A DNA stretch of 64,000 nt from RGIG6165 sp045545175 (GCA_045545175.1 JAZQAK010000024.1:90032-154031), one strand, 5' to 3'. Positions 8,413-17,869 are shown, counted from the stretch's first letter. The notes: a model not told the origin generated them from the sequence alone. Numbers and translations are program-made.

Positions 8413-9420
8413 TTACAGTAATTTAACCCCTGCTTTTTCACAAATCTCGACCGTATGAGCATCCCATACGCTTGACTGAACCTCACCTATATGAGCACAG
8501 CCCATCATAAGCATACAAAGACGGCTCTGTCCTATACCGCCGCCTATTGTAAGCGGAAGTTCGTCATTTAAGAGCATCTTATGGAAAGGCAATTCCCTTC
8601 TGTCGTCACAGCCCGATATTCTGAGCTGACGGTCAAGCGACTCTGCATCAACGCGGATACCCATTGAAGAAATTTCAAATGCCCTTCCCAGAACGTCGTT
8701 CCAGAACAGAATGTCACCGTTAAGCTGCCAATCGTCATAGTCGGGTGCCCTGCCGTCATGCGGTTTGCCCGAGCGGAGTGCACCGCCTATCTGCATAATA
8801 CAAGCCGTCTTATGCTCCTTAACGTATGCATTCTCCCTTTCAGAGCCCGAAAGGTCGGGATACATATCCTCAAGTTCCTGCGTAGTGACAAATGACACCT
8901 CTCTGTCAATATCAACACGAAGCTGAGGGTATCTGACGTGCAGACGGTCATTCGTATCGCATATAGCCTTAACGATTGAGCGGACGATAAGTTTGAAATA
9001 ATCGAGATTTCTGTTCTCTCTCGTAATTATCTTCTCCCAGTCCCACTGGTCAACGTATATTGAATGAATGTTGTCAAGTTCCTCATCCCTGCGGATAGCA
9101 TTCATATCGGTGTAAAGACCGTTGCCCGTCACAAAATTATATCTTTTGAGAGCAAGGCGCTTCCATTTTGCAAGAGAATGTACTACCTGAGCATCGGTGC
9201 CCACCGACGGTATATCAAACGAAACGGGGCGTTCATAACCGTTCAAATTGTCATTCAAACCCGACTCCTCCGTAACGAACAGAGGTGCAGAAACACGCTT
9301 TAAATCAAGTGCTGATGCAAACTCATCCTGAAAAGTGCGTTTGATGTAGGCAATGGCACGTTGCGTGTCATACTCATCAAGCACGGGACGGTAGCCTTCG
9401 GGAATAAAACTTTTTTTCAT
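8413..9420 (-). CDS. asnA: Aspartate-ammonia ligase (asparagine synthetase A)
   Basis: Makes asparagine from aspartate and free ammonia with ATP to AMP plus PPi. It is related to class II aminoacyl-tRNA synthetases. The 335-residue length and the N-terminal segment YIKRTFQDEFASALDLKRVSAP followed by LNGYERPVSFD are characteristic. The C-terminal region holds the class II motif-3-like LPLTIGGGIGQSRLCMLMM segment with the ATP-binding arginine. It is the first gene of an operon with two chromate-transporter halves. The ATG at 9420 has a usable upstream site (AAAGGATGGGCATACC). Confidence 0.96.
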   Translation of the reverse strand: MKKSFIPEGYRPVLDEYDTQRAIAYIKRTFQDEFASALDLKRVSAPLFVTEESGLNDNLNGYERPVSFDIPSVGTDAQVVHSLAKWKRLALKRYNFVTGNGLYTDMNAIRRDEELDNIHSIYVDQWDWEKIITRENRNLDYFKLIVRSIVKAICDTNDRLHVRYPQLRVDIDREVSFVTTQELEDMYPDLSGSERENAYVKEHKTACIMQIGGALRSGKPHDGRAPDYDDWQLNGDILFWNDVLGRAFEISSMGIRVDAESLDRQLRISGCDDRRELPFHKMLLNDELPLTIGGGIGQSRLCMLMMGCAHIGEVQSSVWDAHTVEICEKAGVKLL

Positions 9421-9488
9421 GGTATGCCCATCCTTTTTTTTATATCTATCATTATATTTTACCTTATTTTAGCACATAATCAAGTATT

Positions 9489-11825
9489 TTAGCTAAAATA
9501 TTCTATTATTCCGTTTGCTATACCCTGTGCTTCGGCAAGCATCATACCCTCACCCGATATTTCTTCATACTCAAAAGGATTGCATATAAAACCGAGCTCG
9601 GCAAGCACCGACGGGCATTCCGTCACACGGCAGACGGCAAGCCCCTGCCATTTTACACCCTTGTCAATTCTTCCCGAAGTTGAGGTTATGCCCCTCTGGA
9701 CACACTCTGCCGCTTTTTTGGAGGTGTTTTCGCTGTAAAGCGTCATCGCTCCCTTTACGGTGGTCACGTCGGTAGAATAGTCGGTCGAGTTATGGTGCAC
9801 CGAAACTGCAAAATCCGCCCCCGATTTTCTTATTATGTCGGCACGGTCTTCCAAAGACAGATACGTATCCTCCGTCCTCGTCATAATGACCTCGGCTCCG
9901 TATTTTTTCAGTTTTCTTTCGAGCAGTTTTGCAACCGATAAATTAAGGTCTGCCTCATCGTGCTGACCGGGCGAGGATGCTCCGCCGTCTGTACCGCCGT
10001 GACCTGCATCAACGACTATTTTTATGCCCTCAAGCGGAAAAATCGCACCTGCCGTTTTCTTTTTGTGACTTGCCGTCACTTCAAGCCCTTTTTCGTTTGC
10101 TTTTATACTGTAACCGCCCATATTTTCGATGGGCAATTCGTGCTCACTCACGGGGTCGGAAAACTTAAGTAACAGCCCGTTATCCGATATATTTACGGTG
10201 TAAGGGCTCACCCTATTCATCAACAGCTGAAAGGTCGTTTTATCCTCCCCCTGCGTCTTGTTTACGGCAGATACGTTGCTCCCCGAAAGAGCACCCTTCG
10301 ACACGTCAAGTGCCGAGGTCAGCACCCAGCCTGCCGAACCGAGTTTTGAATAGTTACCGCTCTGTGCACTTATTTCGGAGGTTACGCCCTCACATAAAGT
10401 GCCAAGCCGAGTGCCCGACGAGGAGGGCGAAAACCGCAGTATCGTATTGTCTGCTTTCACCCTGCCGATAAGCCCGTCTTTTTTGACTACGTCCTCCTGT
10501 TTTTCGGGCGTGCTTTCCGCTGAAGGTTTTACGGTAACCGTGATTTTTCTGTTTTCTTTTCCTGCCGTAACAAGTATTTCGTTTTTGCCGTTTTCAAGTT
10601 CTATGTAAGCAGCGTAATACCCCGTCATGGTGCGGTAAGGCGTAACGCCGTTTACCTTTACGTCAAGACCTGCTTCGGCATAACCTATGACGTAGGTATG
10701 ACTACTCGCAATAACGGCATTATTCTCGGGCATTGCAACCGTCAGTTTTCCGTTTTCGGAGTGGGGAAATTCTATGTTTGAATAGTTGTAATGAATATAT
10801 CCTCCGCTTGATATGGCCATATCGGTCTGTGCCTCTATCTCGCCGGGCGGAAAGTCGTTTTTCTTGTATGCCGCAATGCCGATATAGAGTTTTGTGCCCG
10901 TATTTTTCAAGGCATTCTGCCACCATTCATGCAAAACCGTAAAATCGGCTGCCTTGTTGCCTCTTTCCCAGTATATCTGCGGTGCAAGGTAGTCAACGAG
11001 CGAGTTTTGTGCCCACGCCAGTGCATCGGCGTATATGTCATCATAGCCCGAATATCCGTTGGTCTGTGAGCCTCTTTCATCATTTGATATGTTGCGCCAT
11101 ATTCCCACGGGGGACACACCGAAAACGGCGTCACCGCTTTTCTTTACTGTTTTTGACACAGCCTCGATAAGTGCATAGGTGTTCTGCCTTCGCCAGCCCT
11201 CAATATTCATTCCCGAGCCGTATTTTGCATAAGTCACGGCATCGTCAAAATCGGAGGAGGGATAAAAATAATCGTCAAAATGTATGCCTGCGACGTCGTA
11301 ATTTTTTACAATTTCTTCAACACCCCTGCACACAAGCGAAATGTTTGCGGGCTCACCCGGGTCAAGATAGTATTTGCCGCCGCACAGCACGGTGTTTTCT
11401 TTGATAAACGGCTCCTGCCCTTCGGAAGCGGTAACACGGTAGGGATTTATCCAGGCGTGTATATCAACGTCATATTTGTTTCCGAGTTCGCAGAGGTATT
11501 TGAGAGCATCAAAATCCGTTCCGAGATAGGCGGAAAGCGGAAAAATTTCAGATTTATACAAAGCATCGCCTGCGGGACGCACCTGAAAAAATATGGCGTT
11601 GTATCCGCCGTTTTTCGCACTCTGCACTATCTCAAAAAGTTCACTTTTAAGTGCCGCCTCACTCAAGTTCGGGGCAGACGGAAAATCTATATTGTGAACG
11701 GTTGCAACCCACATTCCCTTTAACGCTTCGTTTTTTTCTTCTCTGTGAGGGGCGAGAAAGAAAATAAGCATAGTGCATAATGTAAAAAGGCATATAAAAG
11801 ACACGCTTTTTCCCGTTATTCTCAC
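9489..11825 (-). CDS. Secreted GHL10-type glycosidase fused to Amidase_3 N-acetylmuramoyl-L-alanine amidase
   Basis: A 778-residue exported protein with two candidate wall-active domains. An N-terminal hydrophobic signal (SFICLFTLCTMLIFFLAP) is followed at about residues 35-390 by a glycosyl-hydrolase-like (GHL10, DUF187) barrel with GMWVATVHNIDFPS and the GIHFDDYFYPSS acidic motif. A linker region then includes an SH3-like segment (NTILRFSPSSSGTRLGTL). The C-terminal 190 residues are a zinc amidase with VVDAGHGGTDGG, a DEADLNLSVAK glutamate, SVHHN and a terminal LAELGFICNPFE motif. The amidase should cleave the sugar-peptide bond of peptidoglycan. GTG 11825 is preferred over TTG 11840 because GAGGTGA lies just before it. 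Confidence 0.9.
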   Translation of the reverse strand: MRITGKSVSFICLFTLCTMLIFFLAPHREEKNEALKGMWVATVHNIDFPSAPNLSEAALKSELFEIVQSAKNGGYNAIFFQVRPAGDALYKSEIFPLSAYLGTDFDALKYLCELGNKYDVDIHAWINPYRVTASEGQEPFIKENTVLCGGKYYLDPGEPANISLVCRGVEEIVKNYDVAGIHFDDYFYPSSDFDDAVTYAKYGSGMNIEGWRRQNTYALIEAVSKTVKKSGDAVFGVSPVGIWRNISNDERGSQTNGYSGYDDIYADALAWAQNSLVDYLAPQIYWERGNKAADFTVLHEWWQNALKNTGTKLYIGIAAYKKNDFPPGEIEAQTDMAISSGGYIHYNYSNIEFPHSENGKLTVAMPENNAVIASSHTYVIGYAEAGLDVKVNGVTPYRTMTGYYAAYIELENGKNEILVTAGKENRKITVTVKPSAESTPEKQEDVVKKDGLIGRVKADNTILRFSPSSSGTRLGTLCEGVTSEISAQSGNYSKLGSAGWVLTSALDVSKGALSGSNVSAVNKTQGEDKTTFQLLMNRVSPYTVNISDNGLLLKFSDPVSEHELPIENMGGYSIKANEKGLEVTASHKKKTAGAIFPLEGIKIVVDAGHGGTDGGASSPGQHDEADLNLSVAKLLERKLKKYGAEVIMTRTEDTYLSLEDRADIIRKSGADFAVSVHHNSTDYSTDVTTVKGAMTLYSENTSKKAAECVQRGITSTSGRIDKGVKWQGLAVCRVTECPSVLAELGFICNPFEYEEISGEGMMLAEAQGIANGIIEYFS

Positions 11826-11889
11826 ACACTCACCTCTCAATCATATATAAATTTTATGAAAATCGGTCCTCTTTTATGTAAATAAACTC

Positions 11890-11919
11890 TTGAAATGGAC
11901 TGCCGTGTGAGTCTATAAT
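11890..11919 (+). promoter_or_regulatory. Probable sigma-A promoter of ilvE
   Basis: TTGAAA (11890-11895), 18-bp spacer, TATAAT (11914-11919), about 32 bp before the ilvE start. No attenuator or T-box is seen here, unlike the ilvB operon. Confidence 0.65.
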
Positions 11920-11951
11920 ATATCTATATATTTTCAAGGAGAGACAAGGTA

Positions 11952-13019
11952 ATGGAAATTAAAATCAACAAAACAACTGCCCCCAAAGCAAAACCCGATG
12001 CTTCAAAGCCTTTAGGCTTCGGTCACATTTTTACGGACCATATGTTCGTTATGAACTACGAAGAGGGTAAGGGCTGGTTCAATCCGAGAATTGAGCCGTT
12101 TAACGATATAACACTCTCTCCTGCTGCAATGGTCTTCCACTACGGTCAGGAGATGTTTGAAGGTATGAAGGCGTACAGGGGTGATGACGGAAGTATTTAT
12201 CTTTTCCGTCCCGAAATGAACGCAAAGCGTGCCAACAATTCAAACGACAGACTCTGTATTCCGAAAATTGATGAGGACCTTTTTGTTGAGGCTGTCAAAA
12301 CACTCGTCGACGTTGACAGTGACTGGGTGCCCTCACAGCCCGATACAAGCCTTTACATACGTCCGTTCGTTATTGCGACAGACCCGTTTCTGGGCGTTGC
12401 ACCGTCAAAGACGTATCTCTTTATGATAATCCTCTCACCCTCGGGTGCATACTATGCAAGCGGTCTTTCACCCGTAGGCATCTGGATAGAGGATGAATAC
12501 GTGCGTGCGGTAAGAGGCGGTATGGGCTTTGCAAAGACGGGCGGTAACTATACGGCAAGTCTTGCGGCACAGGTAAAAGCGCATAACGACGGCTATTCAC
12601 AGGTGCTCTGGCTTGACGGTGTAGAACGTAAATACATCGAAGAAGTCGGTGCGATGAACATATTTTTCAAGATAGACGGCAAGGTGGTAACACCCATGCT
12701 CAACGGTTCTATCCTGCCCGGTATCACGAGAAATTCGGTTATCGAGGTCTGCAAATCACTCGGCTACGAGGTTGAGGAGCGTAAGATTTCTGTTGACGAT
12801 CTTGTACAGGCGCAGAAAAACGGCAAGCTTGAAGAAGTTTTCGGCACGGGTACAGCCGCTGTAATATCCCCCGTAGGCAAGCTTCGTTATAAAGACGATG
12901 TCTGGACAATCGGTGACGGCAATATAGGCGAACTGAGTGCAAAACTTTACAAGACGATTACGGACATTCAGTGGGGCAGGTCGGAAGACCCGTTCGGCTG
13001 GAGAGTTAAAGTAAAATAA
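11952..13019 (+). CDS. ilvE: Branched-chain amino acid aminotransferase
   Basis: PLP enzyme that performs the last step of Leu, Ile and Val synthesis, using glutamate as amino donor. The 355-residue length and features such as YGQEMFEGMKAYRG, RPFVIATDP and GFAKTGGNY are those of the eukaryote-like type II BCAT group (fold type IV). The PLP Schiff-base lysine is Lys195 in AKTGGNY. The C-terminal EEVFGTGTAAVISPV phosphate-binding turn is present. The start follows AAGGAGAGACAAGGTA. It is monocistronic with its own promoter and terminator and lies about 30 kb from the other branched-chain genes at 42.6-52.4 kb. Confidence 0.96.
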   Translation: MEIKINKTTAPKAKPDASKPLGFGHIFTDHMFVMNYEEGKGWFNPRIEPFNDITLSPAAMVFHYGQEMFEGMKAYRGDDGSIYLFRPEMNAKRANNSNDRLCIPKIDEDLFVEAVKTLVDVDSDWVPSQPDTSLYIRPFVIATDPFLGVAPSKTYLFMIILSPSGAYYASGLSPVGIWIEDEYVRAVRGGMGFAKTGGNYTASLAAQVKAHNDGYSQVLWLDGVERKYIEEVGAMNIFFKIDGKVVTPMLNGSILPGITRNSVIEVCKSLGYEVEERKISVDDLVQAQKNGKLEEVFGTGTAAVISPVGKLRYKDDVWTIGDGNIGELSAKLYKTITDIQWGRSEDPFGWRVKVK

Positions 13020-13039
13020 TTGGGCGTATTCTTGCCCAA

Positions 13040-13067
13040 GGGACAGTCAACCGACTGTCCCTTTTTT
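13040..13067 (+). terminator. Terminator of ilvE
   Basis: GGGACAGTC / GACTGTCCC stem with loop AACC followed by TTTTTT. Just before it, TGGGC-GTATTCTT-GCCCA (13021-13038) makes a second small hairpin that shares the 11-mer GGGCGTATTCT with the inverted-repeat region at 22707. Confidence 0.88.
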
Positions 13068-13132
13068 AATATTGCAATAAGTCTTGTCATAGATTATAAT
13101 ATTATATAATTGTGTTATAATATGAGGTAAGT

Positions 13133-13312
13133 ATGGAGATTAATATTGCAGATATTCTGCGTATGAAAAAGAAGCATCCCTGCGGCTCATTTGAATGGGA
13201 AGTCATACGGACGGGGGCAGACATCGGTCTGCGTTGCCTCGGTTGTGACAGGGTAGTATTCATTTCCCGTGCAGACATAACAACTAAAGTCAGAGAGGTT
13301 ATCAAGAAATGA
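13133..13312 (+). CDS. DUF951 family protein (59 aa)
   Basis: ATG at 13133 after TGAGGTAAGT opens a 59-residue frame ending TGA at 13310-13312. The sequence KKKHPCGSFEWEVIRTGADI followed by GLRCLGCDRVVFISR is the conserved core of DUF951, small Firmicutes proteins with three cysteines that may bind metal. Their function is unknown; they usually sit in translation or cell-wall operons. The stop overlaps the prfA start (ATGA), so it is translationally coupled and is the first gene of this operon. Confidence 0.88.
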   Translation: MEINIADILRMKKKHPCGSFEWEVIRTGADIGLRCLGCDRVVFISRADITTKVREVIKK

Positions 13313-14382
13313 TAGAAAAACTTGCGCAGGTTGAAATCCGTTATAACGAGGTTTCGGAAAAACTTATGCAGCCCGACATAGTGTCGGACCAGAAGCAGTA
13401 CAGAGATCTTATGAAGGAGCATAAGAACTTAACTCCCATAATCGAAAAATATAAAGAGTACAAGGCTGCCGAAAGTGCCATGAACGAGGCGAAGGCAATG
13501 CTCGACGAGAAAATTGACGATAAGGATTTCAAGGAAATGGTAGAGCAGGAGTATCTTGACAACAAGGCACGCCTTCCCGAAATTACCGAAGAACTTAAAA
13601 TCCTTCTCATCCCCAAGGACCCCGATGATGACAAGAACGTCATTATGGAAATCCGTGGCGGTGCAGGCGGTGAGGAATCGGCACTTTTTGCACATTCGCT
13701 CTACCGTATGTACTCAATGTATGCCGAATCAAAGCGCTGGAAGACGGAAGTTCTCAGTTTAAACGAAACGGAGCTTGGCGGTATCAAGGAAATAAGTTTC
13801 TCCATATCGGGTGAAAACGCCTACGGCAGACTCAAGTTTGAAAGCGGTGTTCACCGTGTTCAGCGTGTACCCGAAACCGAGTCACAGGGCAGGGTTCACA
13901 CCTCAACTTCAACGGTTGCCGTTCTTCCCGAAGCGGAGGAGGTTGACGTTTCCATCAATCCTGCTGACCTGCAGATAGATACCTACCGTGCAGGCGGTGC
14001 AGGCGGTCAGCACGTAAATAAGACGGAATCCGCAATAAGAATAACTCACCTTCCGACAGGTCTTGTAGTTGAATGTCAGGATGAAAGAAGCCAGCACAAG
14101 AACAAGGATAAGGCTATGAAGGTGCTTCGTTCACGTCTTTACGAGAGAGAAGCGGCTGAAAGAAACGCCAAAATCGCAAGTGAGAGAAAAAGTCAGGTAG
14201 GTACGGGCGACCGAAGCGAAAGAATAAGAACCTACAACTTCCCGCAGGGAAGAGTTTCCGACCACAGAATAGGCCTCACCCTCTATAAAATAGAATCTTT
14301 TATGGACGGTGACCTTGACGAGATGATAGACGCTCTTATCACGGCAGATCAGAGTGAAAAACTTAAAGGCAGCGAAGAATGA
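13309..14382 (+). CDS. prfA: Peptide chain release factor 1
   Basis: Class I release factor that recognises UAA/UAG and triggers peptide release on the ribosome. The catalytic GGQ is at residues 232-234 in AGGAGGQHVNKTESA. The context RVQRVPETESQGRVHTSTST and the NPADLQIDTYRA stretch are RF1-specific rather than RF2. There is no internal frameshift site. The 357-residue length is standard. It overlaps DUF951 upstream and tsaC downstream by 4 nt each, so the three are translationally coupled. Confidence 0.97.
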   Translation: MIEKLAQVEIRYNEVSEKLMQPDIVSDQKQYRDLMKEHKNLTPIIEKYKEYKAAESAMNEAKAMLDEKIDDKDFKEMVEQEYLDNKARLPEITEELKILLIPKDPDDDKNVIMEIRGGAGGEESALFAHSLYRMYSMYAESKRWKTEVLSLNETELGGIKEISFSISGENAYGRLKFESGVHRVQRVPETESQGRVHTSTSTVAVLPEAEEVDVSINPADLQIDTYRAGGAGGQHVNKTESAIRITHLPTGLVVECQDERSQHKNKDKAMKVLRSRLYEREAAERNAKIASERKSQVGTGDRSERIRTYNFPQGRVSDHRIGLTLYKIESFMDGDLDEMIDALITADQSEKLKGSEE

Positions 14383-15392
14383 TAACAAAACACATAAAAC
14401 CCGATAGTTTGCAGGAAGCGGCTGATATAATTGCATCGGGCGGTACGGTTATTTTCCCGACCGAGACGGTTTACGGTCTCGGTGCAAATGCTTTGGACAA
14501 GACGGCGGTTACCAAGATTTACAAGGCAAAGGGCAGACCTGCAGACAATCCGCTTATCGTACATATCGCCGACGTTTCACAACTTGAAAACGTTGCAAGG
14601 GACGTGCCCAAAACGGCGTACGAGCTTTTCAGGCGATACTCACCCGGTCCGCTGACCGTGGTATTAAAGAGAAAAGACACTATCCCTGCTGAAATATCGG
14701 CAGGGCTTGATACTGTTGCGGTGAGAATTCCCTCACACCCTGTTGCAAACTCACTTATTAAACTTTCGGGCTGTCCGATTGCGGCACCCTCTGCCAACCT
14801 TTCGGGAAGGCCCTCACCCACCTGCTACGCCCACGTCAAAGACGAGATGGACGGCAGAGTGGATATGATAATTGACGGCGGTGAAAGCGATATAGGGCTT
14901 GAATCGACGGTGGTTTCTCTCGCAGGGGACGAACCGATTTTACTTCGCCCCGGTGCTGTAACTCTGCGTCAGCTTGAAGACGTGCTGGGCAGAGTGGAGT
15001 TGTCCCGCTCCATATTTGCGGAGTATGACGGCTCTGCAGCCTCCCCCGGTATGAAATACCGCCACTATGCACCCAAAGCAAAGGTGGTGCTTGTGAAAGG
15101 CTATGATTCCGAAGTACGTTCTTTTATCAAAAGCAAAATACGCTCAAATGAAGGTTGCGGTGTACTCTGTTTTGACGGTGAGGAGGAGTTTTTCTGTGAA
15201 GCGGTAACACGCTCTTACGGAATCCCGTCTGAGCCGAGGACGCTTGCACACAATCTTTTTGATGCACTCAGATTTTTTGACTCAACACCCGTTTCTGTGA
15301 TATACGCACGTGTTGCTGACGGCAACGGCATAGAAATGGCAGTCTTGAACAGACTTATCAAAGCGGCAGGTTTTACTGTAATAGAGGTATAA
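14379..15392 (+). CDS. Threonylcarbamoyl-AMP synthase (Sua5/YwlC type)
   Basis: Makes threonylcarbamoyl-AMP from threonine, bicarbonate and ATP, the first step of the t6A modification at position 37 of ANN-decoding tRNAs. Residues 10-205 form the YrdC domain (GGTVIFPTETVYGLG, KAKGRPADNPLIVH, CPIAAPSANLSGRPSPT, LESTVVSL). Residues from about 225 to 337 form the extra Sua5 C-terminal domain with the linker SPGMKYRHYAPKA. The length of 337 separates it from the shorter TsaC proteins. The gene order prfA then Sua5 is common in Firmicutes. Confidence 0.95.
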   Translation: MITKHIKPDSLQEAADIIASGGTVIFPTETVYGLGANALDKTAVTKIYKAKGRPADNPLIVHIADVSQLENVARDVPKTAYELFRRYSPGPLTVVLKRKDTIPAEISAGLDTVAVRIPSHPVANSLIKLSGCPIAAPSANLSGRPSPTCYAHVKDEMDGRVDMIIDGGESDIGLESTVVSLAGDEPILLRPGAVTLRQLEDVLGRVELSRSIFAEYDGSAASPGMKYRHYAPKAKVVLVKGYDSEVRSFIKSKIRSNEGCGVLCFDGEEEFFCEAVTRSYGIPSEPRTLAHNLFDALRFFDSTPVSVIYARVADGNGIEMAVLNRLIKAAGFTVIEV

Positions 15393-15393
15393 T

Positions 15394-15957
15394 ATGAAAA
15401 TAATCGGCATCGTTGGAAGAAGCGGTACGGGAAAATCGTATATAAGTGCCTTTTTTAAAGAAAAAGGTGCACTTGTCATTGACGGTGACAAAATTGCGCA
15501 CGCTCTTATGAAAGAGGGTCCTCTTGTAAACGAACTTGCCGACGCTTTCGGCAAGGATATACTCTGTGAAAACGGCATTGACCGCAGGAAACTCGGGAAA
15601 ATCGTTTTTTCCGACCCGACAAAGCTTGAAACGCTCAACAAAATATCACACGCCCATATATGCCGTGAATTTGACAGGCTCATAGCAGAAAGTGATGCAC
15701 CCTTTGCCGTGATAGATGCGGCGGCACTCATTGAAAGTGAATATAAATGTGACCTGCTGGTTGCCGTTTTGTCGGATGATAAGACGTGTGCTGAGCGCAT
15801 TGTAAATCGGGATAACATTTCAAAGGAAGATGCCTCATCCCGCCTTTCTGCCCAGAAAAAAGATGATTTTTATACCCAAAATGCAGACTTTATCATCATA
15901 AATGACGGCAGAGACGTTACACCTATTTTAAAGGAGATTTATGAAAAAGCTATTTAG
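15394..15957 (+). CDS. coaE: Dephospho-CoA kinase
   Basis: Final step of coenzyme A synthesis: ATP-dependent phosphorylation of the 3'-hydroxyl of dephospho-CoA. The P-loop GRSGTGKS is at residues 8-15, followed by the DGDKIAH substrate motif where most family members have DAD. The later conserved region VIDAAALIESEYKCDLLVAV and the C-terminal DFIIINDG segment fit CoaE. The length of 187 residues is slightly short but complete. The stop overlaps the start of the lytic transglycosylase gene by 17 nt. Confidence 0.92.
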   Translation: MKIIGIVGRSGTGKSYISAFFKEKGALVIDGDKIAHALMKEGPLVNELADAFGKDILCENGIDRRKLGKIVFSDPTKLETLNKISHAHICREFDRLIAESDAPFAVIDAAALIESEYKCDLLVAVLSDDKTCAERIVNRDNISKEDASSRLSAQKKDDFYTQNADFIIINDGRDVTPILKEIYEKAI

Positions 15958-16456
15958 GCTGATAATATTCTTGCTCGTCATATCGGCATTCGGCATATGT
16001 GCAGTTGCAAGGCTTTTTCCGCTTGAGTATAAGGAAATTATCGTTTATTATTCCGAAGAATACGATGTTTCACCCACACTCGTTGCGGCAATAATAAAAG
16101 CAGAGAGTAACTGGCAGACGGATGCGGTATCCTCGGCACAGGCAAAAGGGCTTATGCAGTTGTCCGACGCCACTTTTGAATGGATAGCAAACGAAAATGA
16201 CGATATATTCGACCCCAAAACCAATATAAAATACGGCACTTTTTATTTTTCAAAACTTTATGCCACCTACGGTGATACAGACACCGCCCTTGCCGCATAC
16301 AACGCAGGCAGCGGAAACGTGGATAAATGGCTGATTGACTCACGCTACAGCAAGGACGGGAAGAGTATAGATTCCACCCCCTACGGTGAAACAAACAGAT
16401 ATATGAGAAAAATAAATTTTTACGAAAAAATATACGACCTGATATACGATTTTTAG
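15941..16456 (+). CDS. Lytic transglycosylase, SLT domain
   Basis: A 171-residue exported or membrane-anchored murein lyase that cuts the MurNAc-GlcNAc bond to leave 1,6-anhydroMurNAc. The N-terminal helix (LFRLIIFLLVISAFGICAVA) is the signal or anchor. The catalytic Glu55 lies in AIIKAESNWQ, followed by KGLMQLSDATFEW and ALAAYNAGSGNVDKW, all standard for the Slt70-like family. The start follows AAAGGAGATTT inside the end of coaE. In sporulating Clostridia a similar coaE-slt arrangement occurs. Confidence 0.92.
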   Translation: MKKLFRLIIFLLVISAFGICAVARLFPLEYKEIIVYYSEEYDVSPTLVAAIIKAESNWQTDAVSSAQAKGLMQLSDATFEWIANENDDIFDPKTNIKYGTFYFSKLYATYGDTDTALAAYNAGSGNVDKWLIDSRYSKDGKSIDSTPYGETNRYMRKINFYEKIYDLIYDF

Positions 16457-16459
16457 GAG

Positions 16460-17866
16460 ATGATGACTTTGGAAAACAAAACAAAGGGTGAAATGCTTGC
16501 AGAAGAGTTGTTCTACAAGCCCAAAAACGGATACGACGTTTTTGATGACGGTGAAATAGAAAAGGCTTACGCCTACTGTGAAGGCTACAAGGCTTTTATC
16601 GACGAATGTAAAACTGAAAGAGAATGTGTTGAAAAGGCAGTTGCACTTGCAAAAGAAAAGGGCTTTACGCCTTTTGACAGAAACAAGTCGTACAAGCCGG
16701 GTGATAAGGTATACACCGTAAACAACGGCAAGGCAGCCTTCTTCTTCGTATTCGGTAAAAAGACGGTTGATAACGGCATCTATATTGCAGGCAGTCATAT
16801 CGACTCGCCCCGTCTTGACTTAAAGCCGAGACCGCTTTATCAGGACCACGACCTTGCACTTTTCAAGACGCACTATTACGGCGGTATCAAAAAATATCAG
16901 TGGACGACGATTCCGCTTGCCCTTCACGGTGTAGTTTGCAAGCCGGGCGGTGAAACGGTCAAAATCTGCATTGGTGAGGATGAAAACGACCCCGTATTCG
17001 TGCTGACCGACCTTCTGCCCCATCTTGCGCAGGACCAGGTTTCTGCAAAGATGTCAGAGGCAATCAAGGGTGAAAATATGAATATTCTTGTCGGCAGCAG
17101 ACCGTTTAAGGATGATAAGGCAAGTGAAAAGGTAAAACTTGCGGTTTTATCTGCACTCAATGAAAAATACGGTATCACCGAAAAGGATTTCCTTTCGGCT
17201 GAACTTGAAATCGTGCCTGCGGCAAAAGCACGTGACGTTGGTCTTGACCGCAGTATGATTGGTGCTTACGGTCATGACGACAGAGTATGCTCATACCCTG
17301 CGCTGACCGCACTTCTTGATACGGAAGCACCCGAGCACGGCATTATGACAATGCTTCTTGATAAAGAGGAAACGGGCTCAGACGGTCTTACGGGTATGAA
17401 GTCGCACTTTATGCAGTATTTCTTTGAGGAGATTGCCGAAAATCAGGGCGTGTCCTACCGTGATATGTACCGTCATTCCGTATGCTTCTCGGCAGACGTT
17501 ACGGCGGCACTCGACCCCAATTATCCCGAGGTTATGGATTTACGCAACTGTTCGTTCTTAAACTGCGGTGTGTCGGTAGGCAAATACCACGGTGCAAGAG
17601 GTAAGAGTTCAACGTCAGACGCTTCGGCAGAAGTTATGGCATTCGTGGCAGATACGCTTGACGGTAAAGCACTCTGGCAGACGGGTGAACTCGGCAAGGT
17701 TGACCTCGGCGGCGGCGGAACGATTGCAATGTACGTTGCCCAGCTCGGCATCCCCACGGTTGATATGGGTGTCCCCATGCTGTGTATGCACGCCCCGTGG
17801 GAACTTGTGGCAAAGCTCGACGTTTACAGCACCTACAAGGCGTTCTATTCATTATTCAACAGATAA
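16460..17866 (+). CDS. M18 family aminopeptidase
   Basis: Cytoplasmic zinc aminopeptidase of the aspartyl-aminopeptidase/M18 family, 468 residues. Metal ligand regions are visible: GSHIDSPRLDL (His and Asp), DKEETGSDG (catalytic and bridging acids), GHDDRVCSYPAL, SADVTAALDP and the C-terminal MLCMHAPWE histidine. The start is uncertain. The site AGGAG directly abuts ATG 16460, so ATG 16463 or TTG 16469 may be used. It is the last gene of the DUF951-prfA operon and is followed by a bidirectional terminator. The peptide substrate preference cannot be read from the sequence. Confidence 0.93.
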   Translation: MMTLENKTKGEMLAEELFYKPKNGYDVFDDGEIEKAYAYCEGYKAFIDECKTERECVEKAVALAKEKGFTPFDRNKSYKPGDKVYTVNNGKAAFFFVFGKKTVDNGIYIAGSHIDSPRLDLKPRPLYQDHDLALFKTHYYGGIKKYQWTTIPLALHGVVCKPGGETVKICIGEDENDPVFVLTDLLPHLAQDQVSAKMSEAIKGENMNILVGSRPFKDDKASEKVKLAVLSALNEKYGITEKDFLSAELEIVPAAKARDVGLDRSMIGAYGHDDRVCSYPALTALLDTEAPEHGIMTMLLDKEETGSDGLTGMKSHFMQYFFEEIAENQGVSYRDMYRHSVCFSADVTAALDPNYPEVMDLRNCSFLNCGVSVGKYHGARGKSSTSDASAEVMAFVADTLDGKALWQTGELGKVDLGGGGTIAMYVAQLGIPTVDMGVPMLCMHAPWELVAKLDVYSTYKAFYSLFNR

Positions 17867-17869
17867 TAA

